From contig NZ_QHKL01000006.1 in assembly GCF_003947415.1 (NCBI RefSeq), positions 186,001 through 250,000 of the forward strand: DNA of 64,000 bases, in the 5' to 3' direction. The translations under genes and the position numbers were made by a program. The first letter of the stretch is position 1; every line of letters starts with the position of its first letter. Positions 15,279 through 22,921 of this stretch are shown here, piece after piece. The DNA comes from Amycolatopsis sp. WAC 01376. GTDB lineage: Bacteria > Actinomycetota > Actinomycetes > Mycobacteriales > Pseudonocardiaceae. A model generated the notes under the pieces. That model saw only the letters and a program-made list of their open reading frames with translations. It did not search any database and had not been told where the DNA came from.

Positions 15279-17639
15279 TCACCCGTCCTTCGGCTGCCTC
15301 CGCACCGGAGCGCGGCCCGCGGGCTGCACCGGCGCCGGACCGGGATCGGCCACCGGGATCGGCAGCCGCACCGGCTCGGCGGTCACCGTGAACGTCTCGC
15401 CGTGGTGCGCCAGTTCCAGCGGCTCCCCGGTGATCACGTGATACGTTGCGCCCTCGCCGTCGATCTCGACCTGGAACCGGGTGCCGCGGAAGGTCAGCCG
15501 GAACGCGATCCGCCGGAGTTGCGGCGGTAGCCGCGGCGCGAAGGTCAGCCGTCCGCCGTGATCGCGCAGCCCGCCGAACCCGGCGACGGTGCCCTGCCAC
15601 GCGCCCGCCAGCGAGGCCAGGTGCAGACCGTTGCGGACGTTGTTGTGCACGTCGTGCAGATCGGTGAGCGCCGCTTCGGCGAGGTAGTCGTACGCCAGTT
15701 CCAGATGCCCGACTTCGGCGGCCACCACGGCCTGCGTTCCCGCCGACAGCGAGGAGTCCCGCACCGTCCGCGCCTCGTAGTAGGCGAAGTCGCGCGCCTT
15801 TTGCTCCGGGGTGAAGGAATCCCCGCACAGGTGCAGCGCGAGTACCAGATCAGCCTGTTTGACGACTTGCTTGCGGTACAGGTCGAAATACGGGAAGTTC
15901 AGTAGCAGCGGGTAGAAGTCCAGGTCCGTGCCCTCGAAGTCCCACTCGTCGTGTTCGAGGAACCCTTCGGACTGCGGATGGACGCCGAGGTCCTCGTCGT
16001 AGGGCACCAGCATCGCCTCGGCCGCCTTGCGCCACGACGCGACCTCCTCCTCGCTGACGTCGAACTGCCGCGCGACGTCGTCGTGCTGGCCGACGATTTC
16101 GGCGGCGTAGAACAGGTTCCGGCGGGCCATCAGGTTCGTGTAGACGTTGTTGTCCGCCACCGCGGAGTATTCGTCCGGCCCGGTGACACCGTCGATCCGG
16201 AACCGGCCCCGCCGATCGAAATGCCCCAGTGACGACCACATCCGCGCGGTTTCGAGGAGCAGTTCCGCGCCGCAGGTCCGCATGAATTCGTCGTCGCCGG
16301 TGGCGTTGAGATAGCGCACGACGGCGTCCGAGATGTCCGCGCTGACGTGGAACGCCGCGGTGCCCGCCGGCCAGTACGCCGAACATTCCGCGCCGTTGAT
16401 GGATCGCCAAGGGAACGCCGCGCCGCGCAAACCCAGCTGTGTGGCCCTTTCCCGTGCTTTGTCCAAAGTGGAGTGACGCCAGCGCAGGGCGTCGCGGGCG
16501 GCGTCCGGGATGCTGTAGGTGAGCACGGGCAGCACGAAGGTCTCGGTGTCCCAGAACGCGTGGCCGTCGTAGCCCGGGCCGGTCAAACCCTTGCCGGCCA
16601 AGGCCCTCGTCTCGCCGCGGGCTCCGGCCTGCAGGAGGTGGAAGAGCGCGAACCGCACGGCTTGCTGCAGTTCCGGGTCGCCCTCGATTTCGATGTCCGA
16701 GGTTTCCCAGAAGTCGTCGAGGAACTCCTTCTGCTCGGCGAGTAGTCCCTTCCAGCCGGTCTGCCGGGCTCCGGCCAGCGCGGCTTCGACCTGGGCACGC
16801 ACGGCAGGCACCGAACGCTGCGCGGACCAGCCGTAGGCGAGGTACTTGGTGATCCGCAGCCGTCCGCCTTTGGGCACGTCGACGGCGATGGTGAGCCGCG
16901 CCAGGTCGTCTTCGGCCTCGATATGCGTGCGCACGCCGTCGGAGACGTCGATCTTGTGGTCCATCGCGGCGGCCATCCGCAACCCGGATTTCCGGGTCTG
17001 GTGCACCAGCACCGCGTGATACGCCTCGGCGTGGTGGTATTCGCCGATCAGCGGCGACTCCAGCGCGGCCGCGACCCGCGGATCACGCGTGTCGGACTCG
17101 ATCGGTTCGTTCGCCAGCAGATCCGACTGCACCACCAGCTGGAGCTCGTCGTCGAGCGGTTCGACCTCGTAGCGGATCGCGGCGACGGCACGCTGGGTGA
17201 AGGAGACCAGGCGTTCGGTCTTCACCCGCACCCGGCGGCCGGTCGGTGACGACCAGACGGTGTGGCGCGCGAGGGTGCCCTTCCGGAAGTCGAGCACGCG
17301 GTCGTGCTCCGTCGCCTGTCCGTACCGCATGTCGAGCGGTTCGTCCTCGACCAGCAGGCGGATGATCTTGCCGTCGGTCACGTTGACGACGGTCTGTCCT
17401 TCTTCGGGGTAGCCGTAGCCGGTCTCCGCGTAGGGAAGACCGTGCTGTTCGTAGAAACCGTTCAGGTAGGTGCCCGGCAGGCCACGCGGCTCCGCCTCCT
17501 CCAGCGTCGCGCGCAGGCCGATGTGCCCGTTGGACAACGCGAACGCCGATTCGGTGCGCTGCAACGCGTCGACGTCCATCCCGTGCCAGCGCAGCTCCCA
17601 TGGCGAGACCTCGTAGCCGCGGAAAAGCGATTCGGTCAC
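15279..17639 (-). CDS. Glycoside hydrolase family 65 disaccharide phosphorylase (maltose/trehalose/kojibiose type)
   Basis: This 786-aa enzyme phosphorolyses an alpha-glucoside, releasing beta-glucose 1-phosphate by inversion. The N-terminal beta-sandwich (residues 1-270) is followed by an (alpha/alpha)6 barrel. The general acid is Glu490 in G-V-T-G-P-D-E-Y, and the F-W-D-T-E block near 360 and the K-Q-A-D stretch near 595 are typical of the family. Residues after 770 form a short Pro-rich tail. The GTG start overlaps the stop codon of the preceding beta-phosphoglucomutase gene by four bases, so the product is channelled to glucose 6-phosphate. The exact disaccharide cannot be told from motifs alone. 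Confidence 0.93.
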   Translation of the reverse strand: MTESLFRGYEVSPWELRWHGMDVDALQRTESAFALSNGHIGLRATLEEAEPRGLPGTYLNGFYEQHGLPYAETGYGYPEEGQTVVNVTDGKIIRLLVEDEPLDMRYGQATEHDRVLDFRKGTLARHTVWSSPTGRRVRVKTERLVSFTQRAVAAIRYEVEPLDDELQLVVQSDLLANEPIESDTRDPRVAAALESPLIGEYHHAEAYHAVLVHQTRKSGLRMAAAMDHKIDVSDGVRTHIEAEDDLARLTIAVDVPKGGRLRITKYLAYGWSAQRSVPAVRAQVEAALAGARQTGWKGLLAEQKEFLDDFWETSDIEIEGDPELQQAVRFALFHLLQAGARGETRALAGKGLTGPGYDGHAFWDTETFVLPVLTYSIPDAARDALRWRHSTLDKARERATQLGLRGAAFPWRSINGAECSAYWPAGTAAFHVSADISDAVVRYLNATGDDEFMRTCGAELLLETARMWSSLGHFDRRGRFRIDGVTGPDEYSAVADNNVYTNLMARRNLFYAAEIVGQHDDVARQFDVSEEEVASWRKAAEAMLVPYDEDLGVHPQSEGFLEHDEWDFEGTDLDFYPLLLNFPYFDLYRKQVVKQADLVLALHLCGDSFTPEQKARDFAYYEARTVRDSSLSAGTQAVVAAEVGHLELAYDYLAEAALTDLHDVHNNVRNGLHLASLAGAWQGTVAGFGGLRDHGGRLTFAPRLPPQLRRIAFRLTFRGTRFQVEIDGEGATYHVITGEPLELAHHGETFTVTAEPVRLPIPVADPGPAPVQPAGRAPVRRQPKDG

Positions 17640-18370
17640 TTGCGGTCCTCCAGGAGTTCGGCGAGGTCGTCGACCACGACGTCGGCACCGTGCGCGAGCA
17701 GTTCGCCCGCCTGATGCCCGCGATTCACCCCGACCACGTAACCGAAACCGCCTTCCTTGCCGGCCTGCACCCCCGCGAGGGCGTCCTCGAAGACGGCCGC
17801 GTACTCCGGGGCGACATCGAACGCCTCGGCACCGGCGAGGAACGAATCGGGGGCGGGCTTGCCGCGCAGATTCCTTTCGGTGATCACGATTCCGTCGATC
17901 CGCGCTTCGACGAACCTGGTCAGGTCGGCGGCGTCGAGCACCTTCGCGCCATTGGCCGACGAGGTGACGACACCGATGCGCAAGCCGGCCGCCTTCGCCG
18001 CCTCCAGGTAGCGGACGGAACCCGGATACGGCGTGACCCCCTCTTCGTCGATGATCTTCAGGACCAGCTGGTTCTTGCGGTTCCCGATGCCGTTGACGGT
18101 GGCGGCACCGATTCCGTCGTCCGGGCTTCCCTCGGGCAGCTCGATACCGCGCGAAGTGAGGAAGGTGCGGACGCCGTCGGCCCTCGGCATTCCGTCGACG
18201 TAGGACGCGTAGTCGGCGTCGGTGAACGGGGAGAACGCGTCACCGTCGCGGGCGCGCAGGAATTCGTCGAACGTGCGTTTCCACGCTGCGCGATGCTGGG
18301 CCGCGGTGCCGGTCAGCACGCCGTCGAGGTCGAAGAGGCAGGCCGTGATGGAGCCGGGCAGACCGATCAT
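17636..18370 (-). CDS. Beta-phosphoglucomutase (HAD superfamily)
   Basis: This 244-aa phosphotransferase converts beta-glucose 1-phosphate to glucose 6-phosphate. HAD motif I is F-D-L-D-G-V-L with Asp nucleophile and Asp acid/base near residues 14-16; motif II is V-V-T-S-S-A-N; motif III is the Lys of G-K-P-A-P-D; motif IV is V-F-E-D-A-L-A-G-V-Q-A. The cap domain lies in residues about 25-105. The ATG at 18370 is placed directly before the motif I strand. It is translationally coupled to the GH65 gene downstream, which supports the beta-PGM assignment over other HAD phosphatases. Confidence 0.92.
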   Translation of the reverse strand: MIGLPGSITACLFDLDGVLTGTAAQHRAAWKRTFDEFLRARDGDAFSPFTDADYASYVDGMPRADGVRTFLTSRGIELPEGSPDDGIGAATVNGIGNRKNQLVLKIIDEEGVTPYPGSVRYLEAAKAAGLRIGVVTSSANGAKVLDAADLTRFVEARIDGIVITERNLRGKPAPDSFLAGAEAFDVAPEYAAVFEDALAGVQAGKEGGFGYVVGVNRGHQAGELLAHGADVVVDDLAELLEDRK

Positions 18371-18414
18371 GCCTCCGAACGCTACCCGCGCTCGCCGGCG
18401 CCCGCTCGGCTCTC

Positions 18415-18990
18415 TCAGGCCGCGCGGACCACGAGCGCGACGTGCCGCGCGGCCCGGTCCAGCGGTTCGGGGGACCGGCGGACCCGGCTGACCAGCAGGG
18501 CTCCTTCGAGGTTGTTCATGACGGCCGCGGCGACGTCTTCGGGGTCCTTCACGCCGCGTCCGCCGAGCAATTCGACCAGCAGCACGTGCCAGGCGGCGAA
18601 CGCGTCCTGGCACGCCTTGGTGATCGCGGGTGAGGCGTGCGCCATCTCCAGCGTGATCGTGGCGAGCGGGCAGCCGCCGCGGTAGTCGTCGGCGGCCAAT
18701 GCCTCGCCCGCCTTGCGGTACCACCAGCTCACGGCGTCCTCGACGGTCTCGTTGCGCTCGAAGGCGCGGCGGACCGTCTTCGCCACGACGGTGGTGCCGA
18801 GTTCGATCGCGGCGACCGCGAGCTGTTCCTTGCCGCCGGGGAAATGGTGGTACGCCGACCCCCACGGCGTCCCGGCCTGCTCGACCAGCCGCCGCCACGA
18901 GGTCGCCTGGTAGCCCTCGCGGCGGAAGAGCGTCATCGCGGTCGAGATCATCCGCTCGCGAGTGGTGGTGTCGGACACGTCGCTCAGCAT
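18415..18990 (-). CDS. TetR-family regulator (LmrA/YxaF-like)
   Basis: This 191-aa repressor has the TetR helix-turn-helix in residues 10-58, with the recognition part T-P-W-G-S-A-Y-H-H-F-P-G-G-K-E. The C-terminal half, with G-G-C-P-L-A-T-I-T-L-E, matches the LmrA/YxaF subgroup, which senses small hydrophobic compounds. It is divergent from a PaaI-type thioesterase, and two palindromes of the expected TetR type occupy the 59-bp gap, so it most likely represses both itself and the thioesterase. The inducer is unknown. Confidence 0.9.
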   Translation of the reverse strand: MLSDVSDTTTRERMISTAMTLFRREGYQATSWRRLVEQAGTPWGSAYHHFPGGKEQLAVAAIELGTTVVAKTVRRAFERNETVEDAVSWWYRKAGEALAADDYRGGCPLATITLEMAHASPAITKACQDAFAAWHVLLVELLGGRGVKDPEDVAAAVMNNLEGALLVSRVRRSPEPLDRAARHVALVVRAA

Positions 18991-18999
18991 AGCCCTTGA

Positions 19000-19042
19000 C
19001 TAGGACGACCGTCTTAGGAAAGCCTAGGACGATCGTCTTAGG
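19000..19042. promoter_or_regulatory. Two tandem TetR-type operators
   Basis: CTAGGACGACCGTCTTAG (19000-19017) and CTAGGACGATCGTCTTAG (19024-19041) are near-identical imperfect palindromes with centres 24 bp apart. A TTGACT -35-like hexamer (18996-19001) abuts the first, and the second runs into the AGGAGG ribosome site of the thioesterase. Spacing of two sites suits binding of two dimers on the divergent promoter. Confidence 0.8.
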
Positions 19043-19049
19043 AGGCAGG

Positions 19050-19556
19050 ATGACCATCGACGTCACCGGGCAGACCAGGCAAAAGACCGTGACCTGGCAG
19101 GATCCGCTGCCCACCGCCCGGCTCGGCCTGGAGCTGTCCGGACTCGACTACCTGACCGGTATCGCCGAGGGCCGGATCCCGCCACCGCCGATCTCGGCGC
19201 ATTTCGGCATGCGCTGGGTGAGCGTGGCCGAAGGCGACGTCGTCCTCGCCGCCACACCGGACGAGTCGCTGTACAACCCGATCGGGACCGTGCACGGCGG
19301 CGTCGCGGCGACCCTGCTGGATTCGGCGGTGGCGTGCGCGGTGCACTCGACCCTGGCCGCCGGCGTCGGGTACACGTCTGTCGAGCTGAAGGTGAACTAC
19401 CTGCGCGCCATTTCCGGTTCGGTGGGGGAGATCCGCGCGCACGGCTGGGTCGTGAAGGCCGGTTCGCGCGTCGCGTTCGCCGAGGGCGACATCCGCGACG
19501 GGCAGGGCAAGGTGCTCGCGACCGCGTCGAGCACCTGCCTGATCATCAAGCCCTAG
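19050..19556 (+). CDS. PaaI-type hotdog thioesterase
   Basis: This 168-aa protein has the single hotdog fold of PaaI/YbgC-like acyl-CoA thioesterases. The family core is N-P-I-G-T-V-H-G-G-V-A-A-T-L-L-D-S-A near residues 72-89, containing the H-G-G motif and the conserved acidic residue of the active site. It carries an N-terminal extension of about 40 residues. The ATG at 19050 has AGGAGG five bases upstream, overlapping the second TetR operator. Control by the divergent TetR protein suggests a role in removing an inhibitory acyl-CoA or related thioester. Its stop codon overlaps that of the next, convergent gene (shared CTAG). Confidence 0.88.
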   Translation: MTIDVTGQTRQKTVTWQDPLPTARLGLELSGLDYLTGIAEGRIPPPPISAHFGMRWVSVAEGDVVLAATPDESLYNPIGTVHGGVAATLLDSAVACAVHSTLAAGVGYTSVELKVNYLRAISGSVGEIRAHGWVVKAGSRVAFAEGDIRDGQGKVLATASSTCLIIKP

Positions 19557-19906
19557 AACATTGCGGCGGCGGGCGGAACCGGCTGCTTGACGTCCCAATG
19601 CTCCATGATGAGCCCGTCCTCCACGCGCACGATGTCGACGACGGCCGTGCCGAGCTCTTCGCCCGGCGGGACCACGTGCAGGTGCACGACAACGTGATCC
19701 TCGTCGGCGATCACGCGTTTCACGGAGACGTCGGCGCCGGCCATCGGTGAATTCCGCATCGCTTCGACGAAAGCGTCGCGGCCGGAAGGGAAACCCGGGC
19801 TGTGCGTGACGAAATCCAGGTGCACGTTCGCGCCCGCGGCGGCGAAGTCCTTGCGTACGAACAGGTTCTCGAAACAGTCGACGACGATCTTCTTGGCTGT
19901 GGTCAT
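19553..19906 (-). CDS. SnoaL/NTF2-like small protein
   Basis: This 117-aa protein has the cone-shaped NTF2/SnoaL-like fold signature: an N-terminal helix pair (V-D-C-F-E-N-L-F), a V-T-H-S-P-G-F-P-S-G-R-D segment, and alternating beta strands with V-V-D-I-V-R-V-E-D-G-L-I-M-E-H-W-D. The last motif is diagnostic of SnoaL-like polyketide cyclase relatives. These proteins bind small hydrophobic ligands and are often of unknown function outside polyketide clusters. No biosynthetic genes are adjacent. It converges on the thioesterase gene and their stop codons overlap. Confidence 0.8.
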   Translation of the reverse strand: MTTAKKIVVDCFENLFVRKDFAAAGANVHLDFVTHSPGFPSGRDAFVEAMRNSPMAGADVSVKRVIADEDHVVVHLHVVPPGEELGTAVVDIVRVEDGLIMEHWDVKQPVPPAAAMF

Positions 19907-19964
19907 GCGGACATCGTTCCGCGCGGGTGTGCCGCCGTCGATTACCGCGGAGGTAACGCCCCGC

Positions 19965-21167
19965 CTAGGCCGCGCCGACCTTGCGTTCGAAGACCAGGCC
20001 CTCGGCGGCGCGCAACCCGACGCTGATCGCGCCGGTCAGCACCCCGTCGTCGCCCAGTTCACCCTGGACCACCGCGGGCACCAGGGGAGTGAACGCGCGC
20101 AGCGCGCGGTCGATCGGGTCGAGCAGCAGATCGGCCGCGGTGCCGATCCCACCGCCGAGCACGATCAGTTCGGGATCGATCACCGCCGCCACCGACGCCA
20201 CGGTGTACGCGAGCCTGTCCGCCTCCGCCTCGACGGCGCGCAGGGCGAGTTCGTCGCCGTCGCGGGCGAGCCGGAAGACCTCGCGGGCCGATTTCGCCGT
20301 GCCGAGGCCGAGTTCGCGTGCGCCGCGGACGACGGACTGTGCCGCCGTCGCCTCTTCGAGGTGGCCACGGACCGGCGGGGCGTCCTCGCCTTCGCCCGGC
20401 GCGTCCGACTGCCCGTACGGCAGGTAGCCGATTTCGCCTGCCGCGCCCGTCGCGCCGCGGAAGACCTGGCCGTCGACCATCACGCCCATGCCGACACCGG
20501 TGCCGATGGTGATGCAGCCGAACACCGACGCCCCGCGCGCGGCACCGCGTTCCCATTCGCCGACGGCGGTGAGGTTCGCGTCGTTCTCGACCATGAGGTC
20601 CGGGCCGAGGACGGCTTCGAGTTCGTCGAGCAGGCCGGCCTTGCCCCAGCCTGGCAGGTTCGGCGCGTGCCGGAAGCAGCGTTTCGCCGGATCCGCGACG
20701 CCGGGTGAGCCGAGGACCCGCACGACGATGTCGGTCTGGCTCAGCCCTGCCTCGCGCACTGTCGCCGCCGCGAGGGCGCCCACCGCGCTGACGAGCGCGG
20801 TGCCCGAACGCGAAGTGTTCCGCTCGTCACGGCGGGCGACCACGGTGTGGCCGAGATCCGAGACGGCGACCCGGAGATGTTCGCGTCCGATGTCGACACC
20901 GAGCACGTACCCGGCCGTGGGATCCGCTTCGTAGAGGACGGCGGACCGGCCGGTGCCGGTCGAGGTGTGCCCGGTCGCCCTGGCGAGACCGGCCGCTTCG
21001 AGCGCCAGTAACGCTTGGCTCACCGTGGGTTTCGAAAGACCGGTGTCCTTGGCGACTTGGGGTCGCGTCGCCGGGCCGCTGCGGCGCAGGAGGTCCAGTA
21101 CGGCGCGCTGATTGATCTTCCGCATCCCGGCGGGGGTGCCGACGGGCGGATTTTCTGCGCCAACCAC
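19965..21167 (-). CDS. ROK-family transcriptional regulator
   Basis: This 400-aa sugar-responsive repressor has a MarR-like winged helix in residues about 22-75 (R-P-Q-V-A-K-D-T-G-L-S-K-P-T-V-S) and a ROK sugar-kinase-like domain after residue 85. That domain shows V-L-G-V-D-I-G near 92, the E-N-D-A-N motif, and the glycine-rich I-T-I-G-T-G-V-G-M-G. The ROK zinc motif (CxCGxxGC) is absent, replaced by G-A-A-G-E-I-G-Y. The GTG at 21167 was chosen because AGGAGG lies just upstream; an in-frame TTG at 21191 lacks one. No sugar transporter is adjacent. The GH5 gene with a palindromic operator lies 15 kb away. Confidence 0.88.
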   Translation of the reverse strand: MVGAENPPVGTPAGMRKINQRAVLDLLRRSGPATRPQVAKDTGLSKPTVSQALLALEAAGLARATGHTSTGTGRSAVLYEADPTAGYVLGVDIGREHLRVAVSDLGHTVVARRDERNTSRSGTALVSAVGALAAATVREAGLSQTDIVVRVLGSPGVADPAKRCFRHAPNLPGWGKAGLLDELEAVLGPDLMVENDANLTAVGEWERGAARGASVFGCITIGTGVGMGVMVDGQVFRGATGAAGEIGYLPYGQSDAPGEGEDAPPVRGHLEEATAAQSVVRGARELGLGTAKSAREVFRLARDGDELALRAVEAEADRLAYTVASVAAVIDPELIVLGGGIGTAADLLLDPIDRALRAFTPLVPAVVQGELGDDGVLTGAISVGLRAAEGLVFERKVGAA

Positions 21168-21375
21168 GAGCTTCGCCTCCTGTCGAACCAAGGTGTTCCA
21201 CCAAAGTTATCCGGGTCCGGCCCGAAATGGGCAAGAAGGTTTACATTCGGTGGTTCCCGGTGACGATAAACGTGCCGGCGCCGCGAATCGCGCACGCCGC
21301 GCGCGAAAACCCGGTGATTCACCCGGTATCCGGGCATGCGCTCCCAGTGACCGGTAATGGTCTAGACCAGAAGGC

Positions 21376-22104
21376 TCAAGCCACGTGGCGGCTCGCGGGC
21401 CGCCGGAATCCCCTGTGCTGACGGGGCCGCTCGGGGACTTCGCCGGTTTCGTAGTCCGTTTCCGCGAGGTGGGAACCCGGGCTGTCGGCCGTCGTCGCGG
21501 GGCTGGGGCGGTTGCGCAGACGGTGCTGGCGGTTCACCACGAAGAGCAAAAGCAGTCCGGCGACGACCAGGCCGTGGGTGAGCACGCGTCCGGCGGTGAC
21601 CTGTCCGGTGACGAGGTCGCCCGCCGACAACGCCAGGAGGAGCGCGACGAAACCGGTCAGCGCCGGTAGTTGCCCGGCCGCCGCCTTCGTGCGGACGGCC
21701 GCCCAGCCGAGTCCGACGCCGACGGCCAGGTTCCACGCGCTGCTTTCGTGGGAAAGGTGCCCGACCAGGGATTCCGTGCCGTGTCCCGCGCCGTGGTCGT
21801 CGACGCCCAGCAGCTGGGCGAAGGCGAGACCGAGCTGCGCGATCGCGACCATGGCGAGCGCGATCCTGGCGGGCCAGCCCTCCCTCGGCGGGGCGGGGGT
21901 GCGCTCGAGGATGACGGCGGTGAGGTCCGGGACCGGTGGAGCTGGCCGCAGCAGCATCGTGCGGTGCAGCCGCTCGGCGCGCGAGAGCCACGACCGGCAG
22001 GCGGCGCAGCCCGTCACGTGCCGGTCGACCACCTCGGGCGGGGCGGGTTCGGTTTCGCCGTCGAGCCGGGCCGACAGGGCCTCGCGGCAGGTCTCGCACT
22101 TCAC
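21376..22104 (-). CDS. Zinc-finger membrane anti-sigma factor
   Basis: This 242-aa protein probably holds the divergent ECF sigma factor inactive at the membrane. The zf-HC2/ZAS motif H-x3-C-x2-C is His29, Cys33, Cys36, with Cys3 or Cys6 as fourth ligand. After residue 75 there are about four membrane helices (about 80-98, 120-140, 147-165, 170-190) and a charged C-terminal tail. It lies head-to-head with the sigma gene and the starts are 58 bp apart, instead of the usual order sigma then anti-sigma in one operon. The GTG start is the first codon of a well-conserved M-K-C-x2-C beginning. Confidence 0.82.
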   Translation of the reverse strand: MKCETCREALSARLDGETEPAPPEVVDRHVTGCAACRSWLSRAERLHRTMLLRPAPPVPDLTAVILERTPAPPREGWPARIALAMVAIAQLGLAFAQLLGVDDHGAGHGTESLVGHLSHESSAWNLAVGVGLGWAAVRTKAAAGQLPALTGFVALLLALSAGDLVTGQVTAGRVLTHGLVVAGLLLLFVVNRQHRLRNRPSPATTADSPGSHLAETDYETGEVPERPRQHRGFRRPASRHVA

Positions 22105-22162
22105 GTCTCACTTGTCGGGCGCGGGCCTGCCCGGGTTCCCGGGACGCTGCTACGTTTCTCGT

Positions 22163-22732
22163 ATGGCCGGGCCGCGCAACCACGACGACGAGCGGGTGAC
22201 CGAGCTCGCCCTCGCCGCCGCCCGCGGAGACCGGCGGGCTCTCGAGGACTGGGTGCGTGCCACCCAGGCGGACGTCTGGCGCTTCGTGGCGCACCTCGCC
22301 GACGTCAGCGCCGCCGACGATCTCACCCAGGAGACGTATCTGCGCGCGTTCGGCAGCTTGCGCCGGTTCGCCGGCCGGTCGTCCTCGCGGACCTGGCTCC
22401 TGTCGATCGCGCGCCGGGTGGTCGTCGACCGCATCCGGGCGGCTTCGGCGCGTCCGAAGCTCGCCGACGTCGACTGGGAAGCCACCGCCGAGCGTCGCGG
22501 CGCTCGTCAGGCGGAGGGTGTCGCGGGGTTCGAAGACCTCGTGGAGCTGCGGATGCTGCTCGACGGGCTCGACCCGGAGCGGCGCGAGGTCCTCGTCCTC
22601 ACCCAGGTGCTGGGCCTTTCGTACGCCGAGGCCGCGGAGATCTGTGGCTGCCCGGTCGGCACCGTGCGCTCGCGTATCGCGCGTGCCCGCGAGGACCTGC
22701 TCGAAGCTGGCCGGGAGCGCGACTCCATCTGA
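22163..22732 (+). CDS. ECF-type RNA polymerase sigma factor
   Basis: This 189-aa sigma factor has region 2 in residues about 20-95, with D-D-L-T-Q-E-T-Y-L-R-A-F for core binding and -10 recognition, and region 4 in residues about 120-180, ending G-T-V-R-S-R-I-A-R-A-R-E-D-L. There is no region 3, as expected for the ECF group. It is transcribed away from a membrane-bound zinc anti-sigma factor whose start is 58 bp away, so the shared gap probably carries an autoregulated promoter. The signal is unknown, but zinc-binding anti-sigma factors often respond to oxidation or envelope stress. Confidence 0.9.
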   Translation: MAGPRNHDDERVTELALAAARGDRRALEDWVRATQADVWRFVAHLADVSAADDLTQETYLRAFGSLRRFAGRSSSRTWLLSIARRVVVDRIRAASARPKLADVDWEATAERRGARQAEGVAGFEDLVELRMLLDGLDPERREVLVLTQVLGLSYAEAAEICGCPVGTVRSRIARAREDLLEAGRERDSI

Positions 22733-22921
22733 CGAATTGCGGTGTGCGCTGTGGCGCGCCACACATTCGGGGCGCTTCGCTGTCACCGCGTCACACAGAT
22801 GGGCTGACCCGACTACTCCGCGTTGACTAGGCCGAATGCCGATGCCTAGCGTGTCGCCATCCGACCCCAGGCCGCGCGAGGGTCCCCGCCTTCTCCGCGC
22901 GCTCTCGAAGGGATCTTCCCG

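Noticed and set aside
22750..22763. TGTGGCGCGCCACA palindrome as the sigma factor terminator
   Set aside because: It is a perfect 14-bp palindrome but has no loop; as RNA only a short stem would form, so terminator function is not supported.
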